64,000 nt of DNA from Azolla caroliniana. Its lineage: Eukaryota; Polypodiophyta. Location of the stretch: assembly GCA_043228905.1 (NCBI GenBank), contig JBHGNT010000013.1, forward strand, positions 2,666,001 to 2,730,000, written 5' to 3'. The translations under genes and the position numbers were made by a program. Under the pieces are notes generated by a model. The model ran no database searches, was not told the DNA's origin, and saw nothing but the letters and a program-made list of their open reading frames with translations. Shown here piece by piece: positions 19,127-29,630 of the stretch. How positions within the stretch are numbered: position 1 is the first letter of the stretch; every line of letters begins with the position of its first letter.

Positions 19127-19440
19127 ATGGCATCAACATCTGGTACAGGAGTTGAGATTCGAAAATTCGACGGCAAAAACTTTGCCCTATGGAAGGAGAT
19201 GATGCAGGATGTACTGATTATTCGAAGACAGGTCGAGGCCATTCGACACTCTGAAAAGCCTGCTTCAATGTCAGCCGATGAGTGGAGATCAATGGAAGAA
19301 ATTGCACGCTCCACCATTCGAATGCACTTAGCCAAAAATGACTACTTCAGCATGGCAAAAGAGACGACATCGTTCGCATTATGGGAGAAGCTACAAGCCG
19401 TGTACGAGAAAAAGTCCTCATTTTCAAAATTGATCACCAG
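19127..19440 (+). pseudogene. Copia-C gag, truncated by internal deletion
   Basis: ATG at 19127 after the primer region. Copia gag N-terminus (VEIRKFDGKNFALWKEMMQD, IARSTIRMHLAKND, LWEKLQAVYEKKS). It stops resembling gag near 19440 where RT sequence begins, so the C-terminal half and zinc knuckle are gone. Confidence 0.85.
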
Positions 19441-20799
19441 TAGTCAAGATGACCACCCTCCGACTCTTACTAGGAGTTGTGGCGACAGACGATCTAGAGC
19501 TCGAGCAAATGGACATAAAGACGACATCCCTACACGGAGATCTGGAAAAAGACATTTCCATGTCTCAACCGGTAGCCTTCACGGCGATAGAGGAGGAAAG
19601 TCACCTCGTATGTTGACTGAAGAAAAGCCTCTATGGCTTGAAACAAGTGCCTAGGATGTGGTACCAGAAGTTCGACTCCTACATCAGGTAGCTTGGATAC
19701 CGTCGATTAGACTCCGACCCATGTATGTACATTCGGCAACTCGTCGAGGAGTCTAGGATTTATCTGATCCTATATATCGACGACATGCTGATTGTAGGAA
19801 GCAATTAAGTAGAAATCGGAAAGCTTAAGCAGAGCCTTCACGACAAGTTTGTGATGAAGGAACTTGGACAAGCCCATCACATATTGGGCATGAGGATCGA
19901 GCGAAATCGGACGACAAAGACTCTCCGACTCTCCCAATCTGATTATATCCGGAAGGTGCTAAAGTGTTTCAACATGGAGAATGTGAAGCCAGTACCACAC
20001 CGTTCTTGACGTCGATTAGACTATCAGACAGAGACTCTCCTTCAACGGACAAGGAGAGAGAGCTTAATGGAAAGATGCCCTACGTATCGGCAGTAGGAAG
20101 TATCATGTATGCAATGGTGGCGACCCGACCCGATCTAGCCTATGCCATAGGGGTGGTGAACCAGTACATGTCAAACCCAAGACAAAAGTATTGGGAGGTT
20201 GTCAAGCACATCTTCAGGTACCTGAGAGGGACCGAATATACATAGCTGACTTTTGGTCTACCAACTTTAGCCAGAGTCAAAGGCTACACTGACTCCAACT
20301 ATGCCAGAAATACGGACAATCGGAAGTCCACATCAAGCTATATTTTCACCTATAGTGACGGTGCAATATCATGGAGGTCGAAGCCTCAAGAGTGCACGGC
20401 CCTGTCGACCACAGAGGCCGAATGCATAGCAACATCGGAGGCAGGGAAGGAAGAGAGCAACTGTCTGTCGACTTCTCATCTACAAGTCGAATCGACCTAC
20501 CTGCGCCGACCATCTATTGCAACTCACAGAGCGCAATTCACCTCATTAACCATCCCGTCTATCACGCAAAGACGAAGGACATTGAGGTATGGTATCCTCA
20601 CATCCAGGAGCTCATAACTGAGAAGAGGCTCGAAGTCCGGAAGATCAACACCGAGGTGAACATCGCCGATTGCATGACAAAGTCACTCCCAGATCAACGC
20701 TTCGGAGCACTAAGGACAAAGATGGGACTACGACAAGCGATCAAGCAGAAGAATGCTGAACGAGGAGCAGAATATAAGAGTCGACCGAATCAATCATGA
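19441..20799 (+). pseudogene. Copia-C reverse transcriptase and RNase H
   Basis: RT resumes at KMTTLRLLLGVVATDD and QMDIKTTFLHGDL, then SLYGLKQVPRMWYQKFDSY, LILYIDDMLIVG, MKELGQAHHILGM and the MPYVSAVGSIMYAMVATRPD block (20080-20140). RNase H shows STSSYIFTYSDGAISW and ALSTTEAECIA in frames near 20330-20430, then YCNSQSAIHLINHPVYHAKT to the end at 20799. Stops occur at 19621, 19691 and 19806, with frameshifts near 19985 and 20240. Confidence 0.86.
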
Positions 20800-21272
20800 T
20801 AATGAGCCATGCTAGGCTCGACATGGACCTAACGTATGCCGACTCGACTATATGCCAAACGATTTGTAACATAAATGTAGATTAGTATTGTAATCTAGGT
20901 TTACAAGGGAGATAACCCCAAACACATATACATGTAGGAAAGAGTAGTCCTTTTACGGAGGAGTTTGTTGGCATAAAAGGCCGAGTCCTTCCACTTTGTA
21001 TCCTAGTGTGAACTCATCCATATAGTTAGGGTTTAGTATATAAGTGATAACCTAACGTTGTAAAGAGTATGCTTGATCATCTTGTACATCGAGTCTAAGA
21101 GAGAGAGAGAGCGAGAAAACAGAAATAAAAGAGAGCTTCCATTAAAGCTTCATCCTTGTGTGTCTATTATCTGTCTACATCTTCTTGCCTTCCCTCTGTG
21201 TTGTTTGCTAAGCATAACCGACAGGTCTTCACATATGATGTCGTGAAGATTTTCAGCAACGGTGTGAAAATC

Positions 21273-21883
21273 ATGTGGAAAGGAGAAAACCGAGAAGGGT
21301 TCACTTTCGCGCTTCTCTCATTGTTTTCTTCACAGTGAGTTATTCCACATATATATGCAGCTAACATGACTCTCTCTATATAAAGACTTACTTACTTATA
21401 TATATATATATATATGACTATGTATATATATGTGTGTGTGTATATTCGTATGAACTTCTGTTCCGCCTGCTACTATTCGACCGAATCCCGTTTCGGCTTT
21501 TCAGTCGATTTTGGCCAACTGACTTTTGTTTTGGCTTTCTGACCGATTTCAGCTGTCGAATCCCATTTCGGCTTCTCGGTCGATTTCGGCCAACCGACTC
21601 TTGTTTTAGTTTTTTGACCAATTTCGACAGCCGACACCCATTTCGGTTTTTTCGGTTGATTTTGGCCAACTGACTTTTGTTTTGGCTTTCTGACCGATTT
21701 CAGCTGTCGACTCCCATTTCGGCTTCTCGGTCGATTTCGGCCAACCGACTCTTGTTTTAGTTTTTTGACCAATTTCGACAGCCGACACCCATTTCGGTTT
21801 TTTCGGTTGGTTTTGGCCAACCGACTCTCAATTCGGTTTTTCGACTGACTCCCCCCCACAAGGAGGGACAATCTTACATAACT
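21273..21883 (-). repeat. Copia-B-type LTR fragment with expanded tandem array
   Basis: Matches the Copia-B LTR from GGGTTCACTTTCG (21298) through the TATATATA part to CAAGGAGGGACAATCTTACATAAC at the end. On the minus strand it starts TTATGTAAGATTGTCCCTCC. The tandem array inside (21491-21860) has about five 75-bp units against about one and a half in Copia-B. The left part of the LTR is deleted or diverged. Confidence 0.8.
21491..21860. repeat. 75-bp tandem repeat array (two 37-38-bp subunits each)
   Basis: Units start TTTCGGC or TTTCGGT at 21491, 21566, 21641, 21716 and 21792. Units 2 and 4 are almost identical and 1 resembles 3, so a 150-bp higher-order copy was duplicated. 75 bp is 25 codons, which keeps a 137-codon minus-strand frame open (21473-21886). 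I regard that frame as a by-product. Confidence 0.88.
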
Positions 21884-21950
21884 CAATTGACTTACCTAAA
21901 AGTTGTATTTTCATCATTATACTTTTTCATATGTAAATTCTCATACATGA

Positions 21951-22108
21951 GAGCTTGCATGAGTGACATGGTTATCATGCATCACATTTAATGCATGAGC
22001 GCCAAATGGCAAACATGCATCGCATGAATTTCATGCATTGTATGCATGTCTTGCACCCTCACATGCATTGTCTGCATGTCTTGCACTGTCACATGCATCA
22101 TATGTATG
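21951..22108. promoter_or_regulatory. RY-motif array upstream of TATA in Gy3-type LTR
   Basis: About ten CATGCA/TGCATG motifs lie in 160 bp, ending some 15 bp before CTATAAAAGAG at 22119. CATGCA(TG) is the RY element bound by plant B3-domain factors of the ABI3/FUS3/LEC2 type. The Gy3 LTRs at 38597-38690 and 45910-46000 have a shorter version. Confidence 0.6.
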
Positions 22109-22477
22109 GGGTGCCCATCTATAAAAGAGTGAAGGAAAAAGAAAAGGGGAATCAATGAATGAATGAAGCGAGCTATGTACTGATCAAGAAAATAATAATA
22201 AAAAATCTAGTTATCCTACTAGTGATGTATCTTGTCCCTCAAAATCTTTTCTCTCAATCTGTCTCATAATTGGTATCTTCTCTTTAAATCTATCTCTGAA
22301 TTAGAATCTTCGTCTCTCAATCTCTCAATCTCTTCCTCTGTACCTATCCTAAATACTTTCTCGCTAAAGCTAGTACAACCTTCGAATCCTTCCGGTCCAG
22401 GACCCCGGTGGTCCCGCTTCCTTTCGCGAACACGCAAGGATTTCCTCGACAACATTTCCACGCATATCTATCCTTCA

Positions 22478-23418
22478 GGATTGAGCGCTCAAGGGATTCA
22501 CAAAGAACCCAAGATCGCTCATCCTATGAAATTTGATGGGACCCGATCACAATTTAGAGGTTTCCTTAATTAGGTACGTTTAGTGATTCAAATGCATCCT
22601 TCTCGATATCCCACTGATGCATCACGAGTGGGACTAGTAGGCACGCTATTTAGTGGCACGGCTTTGGCATGGTTCGCCCCCCTGTTAGAGAAAAGCTCTC
22701 CCTTGTTAAATAATTTCGAAGAGTTTATTAGTGAGTTTAAAGGTTGTTTTGGAGATACCGAAAGCGTTAGGATGGCAATCAACAAAATCCGAAGATTGTG
22801 CGCCATGGTGATCGGCCAACTTCAGCTTATGCTGTGGATTTCCGTCTTCTCACCACCGATATTCCCTAGGATGACCAAGAATTAATGGAGCAATTTCGTT
22901 ATGGCCTACGTAATGATGTCAACGATTTACTCTTGACTTTTCCCGAAGAACCAAAGTCATTGATAGAAGCAATTAGTCGCGCGGTACGATGTGATAACCG
23001 CCTTTTCGAACGACTTTCGTAACGTCAATTCCAGATGCCAAGGACAATATCAGAGCCCACCTATGCCTCAGTTGTAGCAAAACCTTTTCCAAGGGAGTCA
23101 TATAATGTGTCCCCAACAATTACTCCAACTCCGATGGAAATCGACACCACACGTCGTCGCGGACCATTATAGGAAGAGGAAAAGCAACGACGTAGAGCAA
23201 ATCGACTATGTCCTTATTGTGGTGGACCGGCGCATATTGTAGTGAATTGTCCCCATAGGCCAAGAAGATAGGTAAACCAAATTGTCGCTAGTACTAATTG
23301 TACTAAACCCGAGTCTATTTCAATAGGAATATATGATAGTCCTAATAGTACTAATTGCCCAAGTCTATCGAACAAATTTGATGTCCGTAGTCAATTAGAA
23401 GAAGAGTTAAACGACTAA
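22478..23418 (+). pseudogene. Gy2 gag, C-terminal part
   Basis: Resumes after Copia-C: GLSAQGIHKEPKI, MKFDGTRSQFRGFLN, YPTDASRVGLVGTLFSG, LAWFAPLLEK, FEEFISEFKGCFGD, and a zinc knuckle CPYCGGPAHIVVNC near 23212-23255. Stops at 22570 and 23020 and a frameshift at about 22796 break it. The end LEEELND and stop (23416) match Gy1. Confidence 0.87.
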
Positions 23419-24921
23419 GTCCAACCAAAATAGGAGCCGTTTGGTTGGACAACCCTAGATCTATGCAACCCATTAGTGGTTCCATTTCCCTCTAAGCAAG
23501 TTAGCAATGTGTTCTTAGCTCAAGTAATAGTTAGTACTAAAAGTACCCCTCTAGTACATATCTTAGCACTCTTAGATTCCGGAGCTAGAACTTGCTTCAT
23601 TGATAAGAATTTTGCGCAAGCTCATCAAATAGCCCTAAGAAAAACTTCCCTGCCCATCATTTGTAGTAGTCATTGATGGTCGTCCCATTGCTTCTTGAAA
23701 TATCATAGAAGAGTCAGAGCCAATTAGTATTGTCCTAGATCATTTGGCGTGTGTAGTATCACTTAATATAACTAGTAGCCCAGAACATCCCATTGTTTTG
23801 GGGTTACCATGGTTCGAATTACACAATCTAGACATAGATTGGAGAACAAAAGAAATCAAGTATCGACAACCCCAAGAATCTACCCATAAGGTTTCAACCA
23901 TTTCACTACATCAACTACGTGAGGAAGGATACACGAAATCAATGTTTGTATTCACAATATCAGTGAAACCTTCCAACACCGCTAAGGAGGAGTCAACAAT
24001 TCAACTTCCAAAAAAGTATCATCATTATGGTGACATTTTTGATAAGGTAAAAGCTAGTACTCTTCCTCATCATCGACCGTATGATTGTCCCATTGATTTA
24101 CAACCAGGAAAAGAGCCACCGTGGGGACCAATCTACAACCTGTCACCATCAGATCTTGAAGTTCTTCGAGCTTACATTAGAGGAAAATTTGGCAAACGGG
24201 TTATTCAACATTCGAAATCTCTAGCCGGTGCACCCATTTTCTTCGTCAAGAAAAAAGATGGCTCACTTCGTCTAGTCGTGGAATACCGTGGCTTGAATAA
24301 GGTCATCATCAGGAATAGGTATGCACTTCCTGTGATCTCGTGTCTTTTAGAAATGATTAATGGCGCCATGTTTTTCACAAAAATCGACTTACGGGGGGGG
24401 AGCATATAACCTCGTACAAATTCGACCGGGATACAAATGGAAGACAACTTTCCACACCCGATATGGGCACTTCGATTATACGATTATGCTATTCGGCCTC
24501 ACCAATGCACCATCAGTCTTCCATCACATGGCAAATGATATATTTGGAGATCTTTTGGACATCTGTTTAATCATCTACTTGGATGATCTGCTAGTTTATT
24601 CAAAGACACAGGAGGAGCATGATTCTCATGTACTATTAGTACTAAGACGACTACGAGAACATGGTCTTTATGCAAAGCTGGAGAAGTACAGTTTTGATTG
24701 TAGCTAAGTGGAATTTCTCGGCTATGTCATTTCCCCGGAAGGCATCTCTATGGATCCGGCTAAAGTCCAAATTGTGCTAGAAGTGGTAAACTCCACGTTC
24801 GTTGCGAGATGTGCAATGCTTTCTAGGATTCGCAAACTTCTATCGCAAGTTTATACAAGACTACTCAAATCTTATTTTGCCGCTAACACAACTTACAAAG
24901 AAGGGTCAATCGTTTGTTTAG
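23419..24921 (+). pseudogene. Gy2 protease and reverse transcriptase, cut by Gy1-b
   Basis: Protease site ALLDSGARTCFIDKNFAQ (D-S-G), then SSPEHPIVLGLPWFELHN, then RT with [67 protein letters not shown] and FLGYVISPEG. Frame breaks near 23670, 24400 (a run of nine G), 24708 and 24790. Gy1-b begins at 24922; the coding continues at 63072. Confidence 0.88.
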
Positions 24922-25350
24922 TGTCAGAACCAAGAATAAAAGATAGAGTGATGGAAGAAGGATATAAGGGAACACGAGAAGAAAGGAACGAAATGCTAAG
25001 AGAAGAATGGGTGTATTAAGACAGAGAAAGAAAGAGAATGGATACAAGATATGTAATGAGAGCTAAAGACTGGTGTTGATTCGAATTGATTTGAGAATAC
25101 ATGTATGCTCTTATTTATAGGTTCCTATAGAATAGCTTAGAGATTTCTATAATGTTCTAGAATGTTCTAGGACATTCTAGAACATTCTAGAATGATCTAG
25201 AGTTTTTACAATAATCATTTTAATATAAAAAATAGCTTTTATCCTCTCATATGACAATAAGCTATCTTAATGGTTGAGGTTTTCAATTATGGATTACAAG
25301 GTTCGAGGTTCAAGTCCGGGTGATGCCATAATGGTCATGTGTTCATGACA
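24922..25350 (-). repeat. Gy1-b 3' LTR (429 bp)
   Basis: Plus-strand TGTCAGAACCAAG to TGTGTTCATGACA. Has the heat-shock arrays near 25146-25200, TATTTATA near 25111 and the tRNA-like module near 25260-25320. Confidence 0.92.
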
Positions 25351-26990
25351 CTATCCCTCCTTCGAGAACGTCGAGTGGAAGTCGGCGTTAACATTGTAGG
25401 GCCGGGTTTGTTTGGATAGTGGCGATGGAGCTCGTCGACAAGAGCTTGAGCATCACAAATGTTATCGACAGGTTCCCAAGTGTGATCACTTGAAGGATAG
25501 CCAAGCCAATCAACTAGATAATAAAGCTTATTGCACACAATCTTAGAATCGAGAATAGTAGTTACCTCGTATTCGGGGCCGTCAACCAGTTGGACAAAAG
25601 GCGGCGGTGGTTCGACACGATTAGGAATTAAAGAGGTGCGGCAAGATTCCAAAAGAGAGCTATGAAAGACTGGGTGAAGCCGCATATGTGTAGGAAGGTT
25701 AAGACGAAATGTTGCATCATTAATTCGCGTTGTTATGAGAAAATGACCTAAGCGTTGATAATCAAGCTTAGCACACGGGTGGGTAGTCTTGATTTGACGA
25801 AGAAGCAACCATACACGGTCACCGACCTTAAACGGAGACTTAAGACGATGTCGATCGGCATTGGTCTTATGGTTTGCTTGCGCTTTTTGAAGATGTGAAG
25901 ATAACTCAAACTAGATTTGTTGTAGTCAGTGGAGGTGATGCACCGCACTAGGGTTTCGCGACTCCTCAGGGAGATCCAAGATACACCATCAAGGGTGGTT
26001 GCCAGTGTAGGCAAAGAAAGGTGTAACTTTGGTAGAAAAGTGTACCATGTTGTTGTATGCAAACTCGTCAAGATGTAAAATATTGCCCCAATCATCTTAT
26101 TGATAACTGATAAAGCATCTAAGATACTGCTCGAGTGTTTGATTTGTGCGCTCAGTTTGTCCTTCAATTTGTGGATGATAAGCCGAAGAGAGTTTGCAGG
26201 AGATTTTGAGGCTTGCCCATAGGTGCTTCCAAAAATGTGAGATAAATTGAGGACCTCAATCGCCAATAATATTATTTGGCAGACCACGATGGCAAAGAAA
26301 CACCTCACGCATAATGAGATCTGCAGTTTCTTCAATACTAATGATCTTTACACACGATACAAAATGTGTCATCTTTGTGAACCGATCCACTACTGTTAAA
26401 ATACTATCAAAGCCTATGGAAGGTGGCAGATCCATAATAAAATCTATAGAAATAGATTGTCATGGCTTTCTAGGAAGTGGTAATGGTTGTAGTAAGCCAT
26501 AAGGATGATGCCTGGGTATTTTGGCGCGACAGCAGGTGTCACATGTGTGAACGTAATCTTCAACAAAGTTTTGCATGTGACGCCACCAAAATGAACGTTT
26601 CACCAGCGCAATGGTCTTGGCAATACTAAAATGTCCAGCCATGGGGGCATCATGACAATGTTCTAACACTTGAAGTCGGGATGATCCGTTAGGGACGTAA
26701 AGGAGATTCTTGTAGAAGAGTAAGCCATCTTGCCACTTGAAGTCTTGATAATGTTGAGATGATCCTTGCAATGTGGAGCAAGATGGACGGCTTGAACCAA
26801 TGTGGGCTAAGACATCATTAGCGAAATCATCAGAGTGATGTTGTTGCCGAATAGTGTCAAGAAGGCTAGAATCAAGTGGCATGGCATAAATTGTTGTTGC
26901 ATGTAGCTTTGATGGCCCGAGGAGAATCTTCTTTTGATTGTTAAAGGCTGGATCTCCAGGTCGAAGAGCTACATACAAACGCCAAGACAA
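25335..26990 (-). pseudogene. Gy1-b integrase and chromodomain
   Basis: 26990-26460 holds the spacer and the integrase zinc domain (GHFSIAKTIALVKRSFWW...CDTCCRAK). 26460-25900 is the core, readable in other frames with QFISHFW and a helical region. 25808-25335 holds LGHFLITTRINDATF and the chromodomain (YEVTTILDSKIV, YYLVDWLGYPSSDHTWEP). Stops and frameshifts are scattered. As in Gy1-a the frame ends inside the LTR. Confidence 0.88.
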
Positions 26991-27950
26991 AGCTTTTGAT
27001 TACCCTTGTTGTTTTCCAGGGTGAAAAATGATCTTGAAATCGAAACGCGTTAGAAATTGGGTCCACCGAGCTTGTCATCTATTTAATACTCGAGTTGTTT
27101 GAAATTATGTGAGATTTTTGTGATCACTATAAATGATAATCTGATGAGGTGATGCTTCTAGAAAATGACGTCATTGCTCGAATGAGTTGACCACAGCTAG
27201 TAACTCCTTATCATGCACCTCATAGTTTATCTCCGAAATAGTAAATTTTCTTGAGTGAAACGTGATTGGATGAGTCTGCCCGTCCTCACTCCCCAATGCG
27301 AAGTTTGACGCATCCACCTCAATAGTAAATGGCTTTTCGGGATCAATATGCGCTAGGATAGGTGCTGATGTGAATGCCTCTTTCAGTAGATTAAAAGTCT
27401 TGTCCGCTTCGATACTCCAAACAAATGCTTGATTTTTCTTGGGGAGTTAGGTGAGGGGCAACACAATGCTTGAATAATTACGTATAAATTTGCGATAGAA
27501 GTTCACAAATCCGAGGAAACACTGGACGTCCCGAACTGAGCATGGGGATTTCCATTCCTATATTGTTTGTACTTTTGCCGGATCCATGAAAATACCCTTG
27601 GATGAAATAGTGTATCCCAGAAATCTGACTTGTTTCCTATCAAAATTGCATTTCTCAAGTTTGGCATAAAGACCATACTTTCTTAGGCATTCAAGTACTT
27701 TCCGCACATGTATATCATGTTGCTCCTGTGTTTTAGAGTAAATCAACAGATCATCTAGGTAGATGATGAGAAAGATATCCAAGAAATCCCGGAAAATGTC
27801 ATTTGCCATATGTTGAAATATTGCGGGTGCATTTGTGAGCCTGAAAGGCATGACAGTATACTCGAAATGACCATACCGAGCACGAAACGCAGTTTTCCAC
27901 TCATCTCCCGGTCGAATTCAAACAAGATTATATGCATCCCACCAATGCGT
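26991..27950 (-). pseudogene. Gy1-b reverse transcriptase (C-terminal part) and RNase H
   Basis: Reads, from the right, GAYNLV..., a broken fingers region, [25 protein letters not shown] (27790-27750), LGYTISSKGIFMDP, then RNase H with several breaks. About 36 bp are missing before GAYNLV compared with Gy1-c, removing the Asp-containing KIDLR. The Gy4 LTR starts at 27951 and the N-terminal RT resumes at 50471. Confidence 0.86.
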
Positions 27951-28693
27951 TGTCGTGAAGAAAACCGGCCTTAGGAGGAATCGATGAATAAGACGCATGA
28001 ACCGGCCCTTACGTGCGGCCACAAGTATTGATAAGATGTAAATAATTAGGAATAGGTCGGTTGATGTAAATATACTAGGTAGTACACATTTATTAGCTAG
28101 GAAATCGATGCGTATCTCTGTCCGAAGGGACTGAGAATAAAGATGATATATTCAAGATGTGACGGCCCTCCCCAATGGCCTATAAAAGAAAAGGGGAGAT
28201 GGCTGAAAGAGGTATCGCGTTTTGGGAAGGACGAGGTGTTGTCGGACTGGGAACCAAGCTCTCTCCACCTTTATCGTTGTTCTCTACGGGTTTTGGGATG
28301 GTTGCCTCTGCTTCGAGGAAAGCCCGAGTGCTTCTGGCAGGGCTCCACCGTGTGCGTGTGTGTGTGTGGTCACCTGTGTTGGGTCTGTTGCCGGCTTGCC
28401 GGTTGTAATCTTGCAAACGCTATAATCTTTCTTATTATTGGAATCGATTCTCCTGTTTTCTATCCCTCTGTGTTTCTGTGAGTCTCTTGTTACGTCGTAC
28501 GATGAGCGTGCATCTTGACCGATCGGTGTATGCGTTCGCGATTCAGTCAACTGGTAAGCATTGTCGGTTGTAATCAGGCCTAGCCGGCTCTACGCCTGCG
28601 TACTTCTCCCTCCGTCTTCTTTCTCTTGCTCCTCAGTTCAGGGCCCCCGCAATCCTGCCTTATTTTCCTACACGTGAGCGGAACAACACGACA
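27951..28693 (+). repeat. Gy4 5' LTR (743 bp)
   Basis: TGTCGTGAAGAAAACCGGCC to GGAACAACACGACA. TATAAAAG at 28181. Shares its first eleven bases with Gy3 LTRs but differs afterwards. Confidence 0.93.
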
Positions 28694-28697
28694 TATT

Positions 28698-28713
28698 TGG
28701 TGAACCTGACGTG
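28698..28713 (+). promoter_or_regulatory. Gy4 primer-binding site
   Basis: TGGTGAACCTGACGTG, four bases after the LTR. Gy3 has TGGTGAACCCGACGTG. It has the TGG start of a tRNA-primed site; the tRNA was not identified. Confidence 0.75.
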
Positions 28714-28738
28714 AAACAAGGCGACAGAGGAGTCGAAG

Positions 28739-29460
28739 ATGAGTGTATCAGAGCTAGCCGAAGCCATGGCGACAGTCGTTGATCGGATAGTAAGTGCTTG
28801 CGAGGGGACAGGCACCCTCGACAGGGCCATCGAAACGATTGTCGGCACTATAGGCCGGTTCAGCGAGAAGAACATCACGAGCTATTTAGAGGCCTACCAA
28901 GCCGAGATGGTGATGAGGGACATCCCGGAGGATAGGCGACTGGCCAGATTCCCTCAGGTGGCAACGCTGGGCATCCACGCAGAGGTGCTCAAGGTACAGG
29001 CTGGGTGCCGGGCCTGGAGAGAATTTGAAGGTCGGCTCCTCGAGAAGTACGGACTCGATGACGCGCTTCAGTTATCGAAGCGGGACTTCATGGAGTGGGT
29101 GGAGACCCCAAAAAAGGGGAGGAACGCGTTGGCGCTCCTCCGGGATTTTGAGGAACGCTTCGCACGGCTTTCGGCACTAGACAGGACCGTGCTAGACACG
29201 AGTCGTGTCTTGTTGTTCATCAAAGCGGTGGACGTGCAGGACCAGGAGCAAGTGGGTCTCTTGCTGGAGACAGATGACGGGTTGACGGCCGACTGGGCTG
29301 TGGTAAAAAGAGTCTGCAGCCGTTTCAATAAACGGAGTGAATGGGGCGATGAGGGTTCGTCGACGACAAGACCCATTCCGACAAGGAAGTTCGAGGAACC
29401 TTCGCCGGCACGAAGGGAGGAAACCCGGGTTTCGTTTGAGACAAGCTTGACCTCAACCAG
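28739..29460 (+). pseudogene. Gy4 gag, 3'-deleted
   Basis: ATG at 28739. Capsid-like protein related to Gy3 gag: RFSEKNITSYLEAYQAEM, REFEGRLLEKYG, KRDFMEWVE, TSRVLLFIKAVDVQDQEQVG, LTADWAVVKRVCSRFNKR. The frame closes soon after 29460 through rearranged sequence at 29563. The knuckle region and most of the linker to protease present in Gy3 (about residues 240-620 there) are missing. Confidence 0.85.
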
Positions 29461-29516
29461 CGTGGTCAAAGGCCCATCCGAATGTACGTGTGACCACAGA
29501 TGGGCCTTTGACCACG
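29461..29516. repeat. perfect 18-bp inverted repeat at the Gy4 gag-pol deletion scar
   Basis: Arms CGTGGTCAAAGGCCCATC (29461-29478) and its exact reverse complement (29499-29516) enclose 20 bases. A direct repeat CCGAATGTA(C/T)GTGTGA occurs in the loop and again at 29527. The structure lies exactly where about 1.1 kb of gag-pol is missing relative to Gy3. Confidence 0.85.
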
Positions 29517-29539
29517 GAGGCCTGCCCGAATGTATGTGT

Positions 29540-29581
29540 GAAAATCGACGATGTCGAGATTGATCAACACTTCTTTGTGCA
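29540..29581 (+). pseudogene. Gy4 protease-domain fragment before Gy5
   Basis: Reads KIDDVEIDQHFFVH, matching VTIGDVEMDQHFFVQ in Gy3. It is cut at 29581 by Gy5 and resumes at 37733. Confidence 0.82.
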
Positions 29582-29630
29582 TGTTACCCGGACAAGTATA
29601 GATACGTCGGAGTCAGAAGGATGTTCGAGC

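Larger units (their letters stand above)
21239..22451 (+). repeat. Gy3-type solo LTR, composite
   Basis: Starts TGTCGTGAAGATTTTCAGCA like the Gy3 LTRs at 37898 and 45214, and its right part (21884-22451) follows their 3' two thirds: TACATGAGAGCTTGCATGAG, the RY-rich block, CTATAAAAGAG, CTTTCTCGCTAAAGC, CCCGGTGGTCCCGC. The middle 560 bp of the family LTR is replaced by a Copia-B-type LTR (21273-21883). No convincing target duplication was seen. There are no internal genes, so this is a solo LTR. Confidence 0.82.
18743..22477 (+). mobile_element. Copia-C, Ty1/Copia retrotransposon with a nested LTR
   Basis: Flanked by GGATC (18738-18742) and GGATT (22478-22482). 5' LTR 18743-19029, Met primer site, gag, RT, RNase H, purine tract and 3' LTR (20966-22477) that is itself split by a Gy3-type solo LTR. 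Protease and integrase are deleted at about 19440, so gag joins RT directly. It interrupts Gy2 gag. Confidence 0.9.
20966..22477 (+). repeat. Copia-C 3' LTR, split by a solo LTR
   Basis: Starts after a purine tract ACGGAGGAG. Its last 26 bases (ACATTTCCACGCATATCTAT and on to CTTCA) lie beyond the inserted Gy3-type LTR at 21239-22451. Confidence 0.85.

Noticed and set aside
21473-21886. 137-codon minus-strand frame rich in QKAKTKVSWPKS-type repeats
   Set aside because: It is the translation of a 75-bp tandem repeat in an LTR; the frame is open because the unit is a multiple of three.
21239-22451. Target-site duplication for the Gy3-type solo LTR
   Set aside because: Flanks TATGA and ACATT do not match; the insertion is inferred only from the split Copia-C LTR.
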